A DNA stretch of 64,000 nucleotides from Mytilus edulis (GCF_963676685.1 NC_092355.1:56579613-56643612); one strand, 5' to 3'; positions 1-12,158 are shown, counted from the first letter of the stretch. Made by a program: numbers and translations. The notes: generated from the sequence alone by a model not told the origin.

Positions 1-591
1 TTCTAACAGTTTTTTTTTAACTGAAATTGTCTTGTCCGTAGACATTACCACAATATATTTGTATCCAATTTCCTTGAGTTCAGCCTAATTTGATAGGTAA
101 AATGTATGTTATTTTTTCAAGAAAACACATTCAACTATGTCAAAATTGAGTTTTAATAATAGTTTGATTGTTTTAAACAGTCAGATATATGGATTTCAGT
201 TAAAAGAATGTGTCTTCATTTTGGCTTAATCAATAAATTATTGAGATATGTCAAGAATTATGGGTACATTTTTATATTTTCCACAGCTTAAAATTAAATT
301 TTTTAAGCACCATTTATTTAATAGAAATATTTAAATATTTCTTCCAAAAACTGCATGTAATTGTATAAATGCTTCCAGTGTTAGCCTAACGATGGCAATT
401 TTTCATAATTTAAACCACTTTTGAACCAAAATATCAAAAGAGTTTTTCCCTGAAGTGATACTCATTTTTGACTTCATGTGAAACACAAAATGCACATCTG
501 ATTGTGGCTAGGCCGAACTGGTAAGTAGAGTGAATTAAGTGATTCCAAAGGATATATAAATAGTGTTCGGATTTATATGTAGATATTGCAA
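1..591. other. Non-coding, no gene seen
   Basis: AT-rich sequence with frequent stops in all frames and no splice-bounded open segment that I recognise. It may be intron or intergenic DNA upstream of the channel exons that start near 4.2 kb, since the 5' part of that gene must lie to the left. Confidence 0.5.
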
Positions 592-595
592 TATA

Positions 596-1326
596 ACCCC
601 GATACAAATGAAACCAGACGTTGACGCTTTCGAAGCGATAATCAGGACAATATTTAGGATGACAACAATTTCGAATGCCTCTCTAGAACTTTTTTTTACA
701 TGAACAAAATACCGCCAAGAGTGTTTCGACAGTACAACGGATATTATGGGTTGCTGTCTGCATGTTATGGTGGTAAATTATTTATTTTTTAAACATGCAT
801 ATTGGTTATAATCATATCAAAGTATTATTTCATACACGCAAAATCCGTTGACAAACGCAATATTATGTCAACGAAGCGTACAGTATAAAAAGGTGTTATG
901 ACAACGAAGCGTACACAATATAAAAATAAAGACACTTTAAAACGTGTATTTTTTTGTTTCTAGACACAACACAAACATACGACCTTTATAAGTTTGTTAA
1001 TTTTAACTATGAAATTTTCAAAAATGTATGTTATAAAAACTTTGAGGTACAAGAAACATTAAGTTTTGAATATTTAAAAATACCAATCACGTTTTATCAT
1101 TGCTATCGCCGTGCGTTATTTGATGTTTGTATATAAAAATTTCACATATTTGAAAAACCTTTTAGTACCTAATGAGTATTATGGCAAAGAATATATTGGA
1201 GCAAAATATCCGAAGAATAGATATAGGATTTTCTTTAAACGTATTAATTTCTTACTGTCTGAACTCAGTGTTACACGATGTGTTCGATTCGAACGCGTCA
1301 ACTTCCGGTTTCATTTGTATCGGGGT
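596..1326. mobile_element. Non-autonomous DNA transposon with terminal inverted repeats (731 bp)
   Basis: The left end (from 596, starting ACCCCGATACAAATGAAACC) reappears in reverse complement at the right end (about 1283-1326), and similarity continues for about 40 bp with a few mismatches. The element is bounded on both sides by TATA (592-595 and 1327-1330), which looks like a target-site duplication. The inside shows no transposase; the small open frames at 954-1338 look incidental. A TA-containing target duplication would fit a Tc1/mariner-like or related mover, but the superfamily is not established. Confidence 0.7.
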
Positions 1327-1395
1327 TATACGGGGTGACAATGTATGAAATGAATCTGATAAATATAAGTAGTTATTGTATAAATGAGAATAAAA

Positions 1396-1506
1396 GGTGT
1401 ATACTTGCTGGTGTTGCAAGTTGTACTATGTAGAAGTGTGAATACTTCATAGATTTATATTAGTGAAAATACAAGATGTATACTTGCTGGTGTTGCAAGT
1501 TGCAAT
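1396..1506. repeat. Two-copy tandem repeat, 78-bp period
   Basis: The motif TATACTTGCTGGTGTTGCAA occurs at about 1400 and again 78 bp later, with similar flanks. The copies are diverged and show no coding signal. Confidence 0.6.
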
Positions 1507-1790
1507 ATTGCGGAAGTGTATTAGTGAAAGTGCACTGTGTTAAACCTTACCAGTTTGGGGAATATTCATTGTGTGGGAACTCAAAGGGATAGTTAGTGCG
1601 TGAGTTCAGCTGTGTTTATATATATATATATTCCTTGTGAATTGAAACATTGTGCAAGTGTAATTGTGTCATTGTGTTATTGTGGTTAGTTGCAGACTAA
1701 CAAGGTGATACTACATATTGGTGGACGTTGTAAATAGAAGTTGTATATATGTGATTTTCTGTTCATACGTTTTGTGTGATACCTACTTGA

Positions 1791-1940
1791 TGCATGTTGC
1801 AAAGTAATCTGGTGGTGACATGGTGTAATAAAGGGCCGTATGCATGTTGCATAATAATCTGTTAGTGACATTGTGAATAAATCGGTCTGATACATGTTGC
1901 ATAGAGATTGCATAGTGACATTGTATATATATATTTTGTT
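1791..1940. repeat. Minisatellite, 50-bp period, three copies
   Basis: The word TRCATGTTGC begins at 1791, 1841 and 1891, exactly 50 bp apart. Each copy is followed by a diverged TAATCTG..TAGTGACAT segment. Confidence 0.65.
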
Positions 1941-1960
1941 ATGAAACATTGTGTCTGTGT

Positions 1961-2204
1961 ATTGTGAATGAGGTACTTCACCCGGCATTTTGATTAATGT
2001 GCATTGTGTGGCGTATATATTTGACATTGTGAATTCATTTAAGGGTGTGTTAATTGTTTTAGATAGGACAACTTGTTGTGGTGAAATTTTTTTTTTCTCA
2101 CCACAACAAGTTGTCCTATCTAAATCAATTAACACACCCTTATAAATAAATGAACACACAATGCACATTAATCAAAATGGCGGGTGAAGTACCTCATTCA
2201 CAAT
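1961..2204. repeat. Foldback (inverted repeat) element, about 244 bp
   Basis: The left arm (1961-2089) and right arm (2098-2204) are reverse complements almost end to end. Near-perfect blocks cover the inner stem, from AGATAGGACAACTTGTTGTG outward, and the outer ends (ATTGTGAATGAGGTACTTCA at 1961). The left arm carries about 20 extra bases. The loop is a short T-run. This would form a long hairpin. The 160-codon minus frame across it is a by-product of the palindrome. Confidence 0.8.
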
Positions 2205-2526
2205 GCACAGTTATATGTATATATGGTTTCCATCCATTTGTATATCGTTCTATTCTACTATTATAATAAAAGTGCATTAAACCACTACTGCAAAGTACCA
2301 GGAACAGTTAAGTTTACATGGCAAAAAGGCCAAATATGTGATAAGGTTTTTTTCGCATTCTTTTAGTTTGTTATGGTTTTAGGTCAATTATATGTCAAAA
2401 TATCAAAACAATGCTATAGAATCTTACAGAAGTGAAGACGAAAAAAAGAGAAGGTTAACGTTGATAAAAAGAAAAACGCAAAACTTGAAAACGTACACTA
2501 CCAACAATTTGACTAACATTTACATG

Positions 2527-2787
2527 TACATTAAATGCCGCTATATAAACAGTACTTTTAGGAAACATCACTAATCAGTACATTAAATGCCACTATATAA
2601 ACAGTACTGTCAGAAAACATCACTTATCAGTACTTTAAATGCCTCTATATATATACTACTTTTAGGAAACATCACTAATCAGTACATTAAATGCAGTTAT
2701 ATAAACAGTACTTTTAGGAAACACCACTAATCAGTACATTAAATGCCACTATATAAACAGTACGTTTAAGAAACATCACTAATCAGA
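2527..2787. repeat. Minisatellite, 52-bp period, five copies
   Basis: Five consecutive 52-bp copies begin at 2527, 2579, 2631, 2683 and 2735. Each has TACATTAAATGC...CTATATAAACAGTAC...GGAAACATCACTAATCAG with a few substitutions. Confidence 0.85.
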
Positions 2788-2827
2788 ACATTTATTTATA
2801 TATCATTTTTAGTAATGTTGAGAAAAA

Positions 2828-2995
2828 TGTTTTCAGTACTGAAAATTTTGTCATTTATCAGTACTTATAATATCAGTAACATTTCAGTACTGAAAATTTC
2901 AATCATTTTACAGTACTGAACATTTCAGTAATTTTTCAGTACTGAAAATTTTAGTCATTTTCAGTACTTAAACTTTTTGTAATCTTTAAGTACTT
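2828..2995. repeat. Irregular array of the palindrome TTTCAGTACTGAAAAT
   Basis: CAGTACTG/CAGTACT words recur at spacings of about 25-35 bp. It directly follows the 52-bp minisatellite, whose units end in the related word CAGTAC, so the two arrays may share an origin. Confidence 0.6.
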
Positions 2996-3117
2996 CTACA
3001 CATACAATATAAGGTCAATGTCAGAAAAATATAAAATGTGTTTTACACTGCAACTAGGTGACGTGTTTATTTCCTATAAAATATAGTAACAGCTATATTG
3101 TGTACGATGTCGATTAC

Positions 3118-3560
3118 ATCATGGAACACTTTCTCCACAATCAGGGGTCCATTAAAGGATGAAAATAAGTTTGACATCTGTGTTACGATTTGAATAGCTA
3201 TCAATTTATTAATTTGAGTTGCAGTATAAAAACAATATTAGGTCAATGTCAGAAAATATAAACTTTTTTGTACTCGGTAGAACCTCGTCCTTCCCCAGTT
3301 TATCAGCCTCATACAAAAGTATGTATGAGACTGAGAAACTGGGGAAGGGCGAGATTTTACTGCGCCCTTCCCCAGTTTTATTCAGAATACCAAAAGGTTT
3401 ATATCTTTGTGACATTGACCTAATATTGTTTTTATACTGCAACTTAAATTAAAAAAATTATTTTTAAATCGTAACTATTATATATTAATAGCATAAATAT
3501 CAAACTTATTTGTATCCCTTAAAGAACCCCTGATTGAAGAAAAAGTGTTCCATGATGAAA
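3118..3560. repeat. Large foldback element, about 440 bp
   Basis: Two arms (about 3118-3262 and 3405-3560) are reverse complements. Matching anchors are TGGAACACTTT...AATCAGGGGT on the outside and TTGCAGTATAAAAACAATAT next to the centre. A second inverted repeat (CCTTCCCCAGTTT..., about 3290-3375) sits in the loop. Open frames on both strands of the inner stem simply mirror each other. Confidence 0.8.
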
Positions 3561-4209
3561 TTGACATTGCACAAAATATATACATCAACGACAACGGAAG
3601 CCCGCAATGAACGGTGTTTTAAGCTTTTGCTGACGACAACTTCCAGATCTACTCAGGACCAGGATTCTTTAAGGTATTCGTGTTCATTCATAAAATTGAG
3701 ATGTAAGTTGTATTTGATGATAATACATAACATAAATAAAGGTTGAGGATGAACACGGATGCGGCCACTTTCATTTTTGATAAAAAAAAAAAAATAAAAA
3801 AAAACTGAAAAGGGACGTTTTTGGGCATATTTGATAGATTTTTCATATTTAAGCTTGAATATGAGCGTTTGTAATGACCAAATCAGTTAAAATCTTTCAC
3901 ATAAACTAATTAAATCAATTGAAATAGACACTTAAGTGATTCAAAAGTGTCCAAAATCTTTCGTTAGATGAACCTGAAATTTGAGGCCAAAATAGGTCCT
4001 TACCTTTACTCCTTTAAGGAAAAAGTGCATTCAGATATATGTATCAAATTTCAGAGTGCAATTTCTTGTATTGTGATACTTAACTAGTCTCATTTATCCC
4101 AGAAATAAAATCACGTCAATATTTTCTTAATTTTATGTAATTGATTATAATGTCAGCTGAATGATGGGAAGAAAAAAATCATTTCTTACGATTGTGATTA
4201 AAATTATGA

Positions 4210-4580
4210 GAATCTTGATTTAGAAAGCCATGTTTGTTTTCCAGACATTTGTAAAAGGATATTTCATAAAGTTTGTCAGAATATTACCGGAATCTTCTCT
4301 TGTGATAATTCAAGAAATATTTGATATTAAAAATATGAGAAATCTTGATTTAGAATGTACCACCTTTATTTTTCAGACATTTGTAAAAGGAGTTTGTCAG
4401 GTTATTACTGGGATCTTCTCTTGTGATAATTCAAGAAATATTTGTTATTAAAAATATGTGAATCTTGATTAAGAACCATACCATGTTTATTTTTGAGACA
4501 TTTATAAGGATTTTTTTATCAAGTTTGTCCGGTTATTATTAGGAATTAATGCAGAACAAAACTCTGGCCGTTTATCAAGT
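4210..4580 (+). repeat. Three tandem copies of a potassium-channel exon start with its splice acceptor
   Basis: A segment of about 120-130 bp is present three times (starting about 4210, 4340 and 4450). It runs from AATCTTGATT, through a pyrimidine-rich stretch and an AG, into ACATTTGTAAAAGG. Copy 1 translates TFVKGYFIKFVRI, the start expected for a Slo2-channel exon (xTFVKxY...RLLLG). Copies 1 and 2 lose similarity after that point. Only copy 3 continues into the conserved RLLLGI stretch and a good donor (GTAAGT at 4581), but it has lost one base between its TF and KFV parts. Confidence 0.65.
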
Positions 4581-7500
4581 GTAAGTTCTATTTATAGTTT
4601 TCAATTTTATAGAGAAAAAAAAAACCATGTGATTTGTCGATAAAAACTCTTATAATGTATCACAAAACTTTGTATCTTCTGAATAAGATTATGGAGATGT
4701 TATTCCATTGCCAATGAGGCAACTATCCACCAAAGTTCAAATGAAGTGGATGTAAGCAATTATAGGAAACTGTAATACCTTCAACAATGAGAAAAACCCA
4801 TACAGTATGGTCGGCTATTGAAAGTTCTGACCAGAAAAATATGAAAAAATCAATTGAGAAAACAAAAGGCCTCATTTAAAACAAAACAGTTTACGAAAAA
4901 AAACAAATATAAATATGACAGACATGAACAACAGACAATCAAGAACTACAGGTTTCTTATTTGGGACAGGCACTTTTTAAAAAAATGTGCATTTTTCTGT
5001 ACATTTCCTAAGTCCTAATGCTTATGTTATCACTTTTAAACAGCTGGAAGATCTGATTGTTCAAAGACCTATATAAGTTTTGTAATAGTTTTCTCAGAAA
5101 TTCTGAGTCACTTCTCTCCTGTCATAAAATTGTAAATGTTTATTTGTACTGTTAATTTAGAAATTATTGTGTGCATTTATTATTGCGATTTTGTCATTTT
5201 AGACTAAAATGCGATTTAAGTTTTTGCAATATTGAGAAAAATCCTGTTCAATTTATATAAAAAAAAATTCAAATGCTAGTCATGGTTGATATCGTTACAA
5301 TTATAACCCTGTCTCATTATTGAGAAAATAAAAAAAAAATCGATCGTTTCTGAATTTACAGTATGCCTCAATCAATGAGTACATTATCTTGTGTTTACAG
5401 ATAAAAGTGAAAAGACAAATTCTTGCCAAAAATAGAACCTATGGTGACTTGTATAAAGGATTATGTACAATTACTGGGGAAATCCCCATTGCTATATATA
5501 GAAGGAGAAGGAAACGTGCATACAATGATTTAGATGAGGTAAGGTGTTATTGTTACATGTTTATCAGAGGTTGATTTAGGGCACCTCCTTTTTGTGAGAA
5601 AATTTAGTTGATATTTAGAGAATCACTGAAGCATGACATGAGCATGCCCCCTCCAAGGCAGTACCCTCCCCCTTATGAAAATTTATTGATCCACAATTTG
5701 TTATGGTACAATAAGATTCCATCAGTGAATCAGATGAGATACGTACCATATTTATCAAGAAGACAATCAATTTTCAAATTTAAAACGCAAGGCTTGCAGA
5801 TATATATAAGTTCAAATATTTCAAATATAATTGCCAGAAATGGAGAAATATCAAATTGATTGATATTCCATGGGTAACTGCCAGAAATGCACAAGATTCG
5901 ATGGTGGAATCTATATATTGCTATATTGATTTTTAGATGAAATTTAAGCAAACACTATTGTTATTTTTCGATGATTTTCAAAAAATTGTGTCCTTTAATG
6001 TCATATGATCAGGAATTGTCTCCTCCTTTTGTGACTTCACAAATTCGTAGAAAAGCAAGAAAACTTGTTGTCATACTTGAAGACAAACTGTGTGAGTCAT
6101 CAAAGATCATTTATATTCAATCGGTAAGTATACATCATCTTAGAAAATACAATATCGCTAAAATTATCACCAAAAAAGACCAAATGAAAGCAAAATTTAT
6201 GAAAGAAGCATAATACTGTGAATTCAGAAATTATTGCAATGTTTTTATCTTTGCGAAAAATGTGACGAGGTTATAATCAAAACAATTAAAAATTGGATTT
6301 TTTTGTATGAATAAAACCGGACTTTTCCTAATATTGCAGAAATTAAGATCGCATTTAACTCTGAAATGACAAAATCGCAATAATAGATTCATGCTATAAT
6401 TTCTGAATTTACAGTAGACATTTAATTGACGATTTTATAATAACTTTTACTTATATGTAATATAAAAGATACTTTAACTTTTTGAATTATAGACTTCAGC
6501 AGGGAGAACAATAATTCGAAGCAAGGAAGGAATGTAGAACGTAAAGTAACGATAAACGCCAGGCATTTCTACGAGCGATCGGAACAGAACGATGTGACAG
6601 AAATAATCAGAAATCGTATGAAGTCATTACACATTGATGAAGATAGTTATGGTATATTATATATTTGGGTCTTGATAAAGATTTTTCATTTCTTTATTCT
6701 TTAATTTTTATGCCTTTTTTCTCAATCATTTATAGAGTAACTAATCGAATTCAAATAGAGAAAAATATTTAACGAGTAACTGTCTTTCAACACTTCTTTT
6801 CAAAACAAGCACTATTGGTTAGTTCATGGTGGTCAGTTTTATTAGTGGAAATAGACAAAGTGCCTGAAGAAAACCTTGAACCTTGATACTTAAGGGGGCT
6901 CGCGGGTCTAAATCAACTTTTTTATTTAATATAAGATTTCGCTTTATTTTTCTATAAATGAACTTTATCTTATACTTAATAGAAAAATGAAATTAAAAAA
7001 ATGGGGTCACCGTTCATTTACGCTCACAATATTCCTTCAAAATAAGCATACATTTTTGTTAATGTCGTTTTTTCTGTTGAACTAATAGGAGAAATAGCGG
7101 TAATATTAAAATAAAAAAGAACTAAATTTCAGAAACCGCTTAAATTTTACAATTATTTTGTTTATGTACAGCTTATTCGAAAACCACAATAAAGAATATA
7201 GGTCACCAATGAGTTAAAAAAAAAGATATTTCAATTTTAATGCAAAAAAATGGCATTTTTGCACCAAAGGGAGATAATTTGGAGCTTTTTCAATGATATC
7301 TACATTTTAAAAGTCACCTTGGGCCAACACCAATTGATTTTTTGGAATAATTTTTGTACCATATGATAAAGTAACAACTACTTAAGGTAATTAATAAAAA
7401 AATTTATGAAAAATAAATGTTTAATTTTTTTCTGAAAATCTTATACCCGCGAGCCTCCTTAATGCTCAGGGTAAAAAAAAATCAATTGTTTTTTCAAAAC

Positions 7501-10500
7501 AAATTTTATTTATTACACTATTAGTTGTTATTCAGATCTGCCAACTTTTTAAAATCTCCATGGGGGATTTTGCGCGCGACCAGAATTTTAAGGGTTACAA
7601 TTTTTGCTACGTTTCTTTGTGCATTGTTTTTACTCCTAAAATAGTCTCATTTCTCTTCTTTGTCTTTTGATATACTAATGATGAGCTTGTAGGCCCTTAT
7701 GTTTGCATGATTCTTGTACTAATTTTAAAATTTACAAAATAACTGAAGAATAAAGAAAAATGGCTAAAAACAAAGGATACAAAGTGGAGACCCCCCTTTT
7801 CCCCCTCCAAAGACTTCGTTATCTATGAACCATGACTCAAAAGACCTAAACCTACATGTTCTTAATATAGAAGGATGAATACATATTTTGATTAGTCTTA
7901 TCAGTATAAATGAGAAAATGGATAAAATTTGTAATGAGTTATCTCTCTTTGTATTCAGAGGTGCTCTTACTGGCGGAGTCTTATACAGTAACACAGTAGA
8001 AGTGAATACAAAATGGCGTCGATTTTCAATCAACAGACACACGTCTGGTTTTTCAAAAATTAAACGGATTTCAAGATAAACAATATTTTCTTGAGATTTC
8101 AGTACAGTTCTCATCTTTCAGTTAATTACGATTTTGTTGTGGAATTATGGTAAACGTTGCAAATTGTGCTAGTATGATAAATTGAAAAGAATTGAAAGGC
8201 TGTCTGACCGAATTTGTGTGTACAAATTAATTTAGAGGATTGTTATGACCCATTAGGTACTCCCGATTACATACAACAACAAATTATGTCACCTGTTGTG
8301 ACTGTTAAGTAGCGTAGGGTCATTAAATTGTCATAATATGTCCCCAGGTAAAAATTATAGATTTTGTAAATTGATCAGAAAAACTTCAAAATCCGTAACC
8401 AATAATTTGTAGGGGTATATTTTGTGAAAATCAGGATTTTTGCTAGTTTAATGATCCCAATATTGGGATTCGGGATGAGGGATGAAAATCGTGATAGTTG
8501 ACAGGTCTGGTCATTTTATCATATGGTACAAAAATCAATCAAAATTATCTATTGGTTTTGGCCCAAGATCACTTTTTACATGTTTACATCATTGAAAAAG
8601 CTCCAAATTATCTCCCTTAGGTGCAAAAATGCCATTTTTTGGCAGTAAAATTGAAATATTTTTTTAACTTATCTGTGACCTATATTTTTTATTATTTTTT
8701 TCAAATAAGCTGTACTTAAAAACTAAAGAAATGTAAAATTTAAGCGATTACCTCTATTTCGAATTCTCCTATAAGTTCAACAGAAAAAAGTGCCTTAACA
8801 AAAATGCATGCTTCTTTCACTGGAAGATTGTGAGCTTAAATGAATGGTGACCCCATTTTCTTTATTATATTCTATAACGTATATGATAATGCTCATTTAT
8901 AGAAAAAAGACCATCAATATCTTATATTATACAAAAAATATAAGCCCCTTTAAGCAAGAAAACTAACAATCATACTCAATTAAAATTTGACAACCTTCCA
9001 AGTGAGGCTTTCAAACTAACAACCACAGTATTAGACATTTGCGGAAACTGTCATACACCTACGATTAGGATTACAATTACACTTACAGGTAACATTTACA
9101 TCTTTGGCTTTCTCAAAGTGTAAAGATAAACCGTCGATTGAAAACAATGTAACGATAGTGATGTTTTTGTGTAGTTTAACAACATATACATATATTCCTT
9201 ATATATTTGCAGCAATGTGTTAACATTAATTATTGTATACGATGTTATCCAAGTTGAAAAGGCTGTAATTGTACGAAGTATCATTACTCAAGAACTAACA
9301 TTATTTTAAAAATAAATTGAACATGAGACACACAAAATATCACAATTGTCTTTGCTGTAGCTAGATTGGGACAATTGCTGAAAAATGTCAGCAATACTTT
9401 GTGTTAAGAAAGATGCAATCAACCATGGAGCATGTTAACATGTTTATGTTTGACCTACTTTCTCTCTTTTATTTTGTTTTAAAGAGAATTAGAAAATACA
9501 GCGGACGTGTGTTTTTGAGCTATTTATTCTTCGTGAAATTTCACATCTCGTTCAGTATAATTTTGAAATCTTTTCATTTTTCCTGAAAAGGACAAACACT
9601 ACGTGTTGGGTTTCAATAGACAAAAAATCACAACTATTCGAGAAAAAAATAAGACGTTCTCTATGTCGGAAATATATTTTCAACTGTTTGCCAGACTCTG
9701 GTAATGTAAGAATAGTTAAAACTTTGTTTTCAACAGCAACAAACAAAAAATGACAACGAGTTCCAAGTTGCTTTTCTTTTATACAATTATTATAAAAGAG
9801 ATCTTGAGAATCATTAAGTATGAACGTTTTTTTCGCGTTATCCATAATTATCCCCCATGAACATAGGTGGGAATGGTATGCACGAAAGATGAGCTTTAAC
9901 CCTTGTTCCGAGACTGGTAATCTTTTCATGGAATTGTAATAGAGAGTGCACTGACGATGCAAGATTAAAGGGGTCCGACCATATGTCCCTATTCAAAAGC
10001 ATTGATTGTCAAGAAAAGGGGTGTTCCAAACCCCCGAACAGCCTGTGATCTCTCACTGCGACGTTGTTCATTTCAACACAAAGTTTATACGCAAATTTAT
10101 TCAATTGATTGTTCGGATAAAATATGCAAAAGTGTAGCAGACTAGAAGAAATTGTTAAAAAAAATCCCAATCTATTTATATCGACAAGGCAACAGTTGCG
10201 GATGCAAAGTTGTAATTGGCATAACAAAAACGAAACCAACATGACTATTTCAAATGAAACAGTTTGTGTGTCATCTGAACAATATTTTTGCTGATTTTCG
10301 TATACTAACCATTGCATTAAAAGTACCCTGTTTCGCGGGGAAAATATATATATATATCATACATCTATCTACACCTTCGGTCCTTACAAATCTTTTGTCT
10401 TCAAATATTCGGCTTCGTGCGGTTCTAATGGTAAATCCAGAAAAGCGCTTAGGACACCTGAAATTAACCTGTTGCTTACATCTTTTTTTATATAGAAGAC

Positions 10501-12158
10501 ACCATTTGTAATTTCAATCTGTATTGTTGGTTTGTTTTTGTATTTTGAGATGACCCTTTGTTTTGTCAACTGTAATCATAAGTGTAAAGTGTAAAGATGA
10601 GCTTTAACCCCTGTTCTGAGACTGGTACTATTTTCATGGAATTGTAATAGAGAGTGCACTGACGACGCAGGGGATTCCAACCCAAGATTAAAGGGGGTCC
10701 GACCATATGTCCCTATTTAAAAGCATTGATCGACAAGAAAAGGGGTGTTCCAAACCCCCGAACAGCCTGTGATCTCTCATTGCGACGTTGTCCATTTCAA
10801 CACAAAGTTTATACGCAAATTGATTGTTAGGGATAAAAATTGCAAAACTGTAGCAGAAGAGAAAAAATTGTTAAAAAAAATCCCAATCTATTTATGTCGA
10901 CAAGGCAACAGTTGCGGATGCAAAGTTGTAATTGGCATAACAAAAACGAAACCAACATGACTATTTCAAATGAAACAGTTTGTAGATTATCCTCTGAACA
11001 ATATTTTTGCTGATTTTCGTATACTAACCATTGCATTAAAAGTACCCTGTTTCGCGGGGATAATATATGTATATATATATATATCATACATCTATCTACA
11101 CCTTCGGTCCTTAAAATCTTTTGTCTTCAAATATTCGGCTTTGTACGGTTCTGATGGTAAAACCAGAAAAGCGCTTAGGACACCTGAAATTAACCTGTTT
11201 CTTACATCTTCATTTTTTTTTTATAGAAGACACCATTTGCAATTTTAATCTGTATTGTTTGTTTGTTTTTGCATTTTGAGATGACCCCTTGTTTTTGTCA
11301 CCTGTAATCATAAGTGTAAAGTGTAATCATTACTTACTTTAGTATAGACCTAGTTTCCACAAATGTCTAATGACAGGCTAGTAATACAATAGATGAACTA
11401 CTTAGACCACTCACCACCAAGCTCCCCCTTATTTTTTTACAGTTTGAAATAACCAAGCCTGTTTTGTTTGATAAATATATCTATGTGATTTTCAGGAGGA
11501 GGTGAACCAATAAAAACAGTCTCCTACATTATACTGAATCCTACTCCAAGCAGGAAGTTGAAGATGGGAGATCTCATGTAAGTTTATTGTATGAGACAAA
11601 TGGTTTAGGTTTATGCAAATACTACTGTCTATTATTTATAGCCCATACATTGTATTGTATGTAATATCAGCCCATAGACATAATTTAGTCATTTGACCGT
11701 GACGTCATCAACGTTTTTTTCATGTTTTTCTCTGGTTCAAATGGGAATTCAGAATTAAATTATAAAAATAAATGTACTATTTTATCTGTCTATTCGATAT
11801 TACATTAAAAATGTGGTGCACACTTTAAAATAACCTGCTACGCGCGTTATTCAGTGTGCACCACATATTTGATGTTGTTTCTTAAACGGCAGAGCTATTA
11901 AGCATTAATTTATTTCATTTTCCTAATTCCCCTAAATATGCATACACAAATGTCATGTGATAACACTTATTCAAACTTTACATTGAAACCACAACTATTC
12001 TGGAACACCTATAAATAAAATAAGAGGTTAAATTTAATAAAGAATGTTCCCATCAAAGGCATCTTGATAGGTTTTTTATGTTTGTATAGATAAAAGTTTC
12101 CTTTTTTCACAGATACGTAATACAGCCAAGTTCAATGTTTGCAGTACCAAGTAACTAA
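4524..12158 (+). CDS. KCNT: Slo2/KCNT-type potassium channel, C-terminal exons, copy A (5' end outside the window)
   Basis: Exons with compatible phases: 4524-4580 (or from 4498, frameshifted), 5401-5538, 6013-6091, 6493-6651, 11496-11577, 12113-12158(stop). The product resembles the distal cytoplasmic (second RCK) region of sodium-activated K+ channels: RLLLGI, then RTYGDLYKGLC and EIPIAIYR (exon 2), FYERSE..RNRMKSL (exon 4), VSYIILNPTP (exon 5) and DLIYVIQPSS (junction of exons 5 and 6). I recall these motifs from KCNT1/KCNT2. The 6013 exon must use the GTGAGT donor at 6092, which alone gives the phase needed by the next exon. The last exon reads MFAVPSN and stops: compared with copy B, five bases are missing after the serine, and 30 codons later an interspersed repeat replaces the tail. 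Copy A therefore encodes a short C-terminus or is decayed. Pore and RCK1 exons are not in the window. Confidence 0.7.
4700..4950 (+). repeat. Fragment of a common interspersed repeat
   Basis: Diverged copy of the family containing GCCAATGAGGCAACTATCCA... TTCAACAATGAG... CCCATACAG. Related pieces lie at 12190-12320, 24875-24990, 38246-38410 and 41210-41400. It lies in the intron before the 5401 channel exon. Confidence 0.65.
5147..5363. mobile_element. MITE-like element, TIR TACTGT(A/G)AATTCAG
   Basis: Ends TACTGTTAATTTAG and CTGAATTTACAGTA are inverted repeats. Inside is TTATTGCGATTTTGTCATTT. A sister copy sits at 6214-6416. The right end is 37 bp upstream of the 5401 channel exon, so the element contributes to that exon's intron 3' region. 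Confidence 0.65.
6214..6416. mobile_element. MITE-like element, sister of the one at 5147
   Basis: TIRs TACTGTGAATTCAG (6214) and CTGAATTTACAGTA (ending 6416). The inside carries AAATCGCAATAATAG, the reverse complement of the sister's TTATTGCGATTT. It lies between channel exons 6013-6091 and 6493-6651. Confidence 0.65.
6890..7462. mobile_element. Repeat with inverted ends (TAAGG(G/A)GGCTCGCGGGT)
   Basis: The left end TAAGGGGGCTCGCGGGT (6891) returns inverted at the right end (ACCCGCGAGCCTCCTTA, ending about 7461), giving a unit of about 570 bp. Internal sequence (AGGGAGATAATTTGGAGC etc.) is found again, inverted, at 8513-8960. No coding capacity. Confidence 0.7.
8513..8960 (-). mobile_element. 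Inverted, truncated copy of the 6890-7462 repeat
   Basis: Contains GCTCCAAATTATCTCCCTTA and ATCATATGGTACAAAAAT, reverse complements of the corresponding 7270-7370 stretches, and ends near 8950 with ...GCCCCTTTAAGC, the counterpart of the other copy's terminal sequence. The pair could fold back over about 2 kb of the intron. Confidence 0.65.
9888..11324. repeat. Two-copy tandem duplication, about 710-730 bp per unit
   Basis: Unit 1 (9888-10596) and unit 2 (10597-11324) both start GATGAGCTTTAACCC and run through ACAGCCTGTGATCTCTCA, a TA-rich stretch and GTAATCATAAGTGTAAAGTG. Differences are scattered, with small indels. Short open frames in both copies share sequence because of the duplication and do not look coding. 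The array sits in the intron before channel exon 11496 and is absent from unit B. Confidence 0.8.
11760..11890. repeat. Palindromic element (AATGTGGTGCACACT stem), copy A
   Basis: AATGTGGTGCACACT and AGTGTGCACCACATA flank a 30-bp loop, and the stem is extended by weaker pairing outside. The counterpart at 24725-24862 has longer matching arms. It is in the last intron of the channel gene in both units. Confidence 0.65.

Noticed and set aside
1686-2168. 160-codon minus frame
   Set aside because: Runs through the foldback at 1961-2204 and the 50-bp minisatellite; no family resemblance.
2527-2787. CRISPR-like array
   Set aside because: Contiguous 52-bp units without distinct spacers; a minisatellite in eukaryotic DNA.
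9552-11248. Several 60-136 codon frames
   Set aside because: Tandem duplication in an intron; frames differ between the two copies by frame-disrupting indels.
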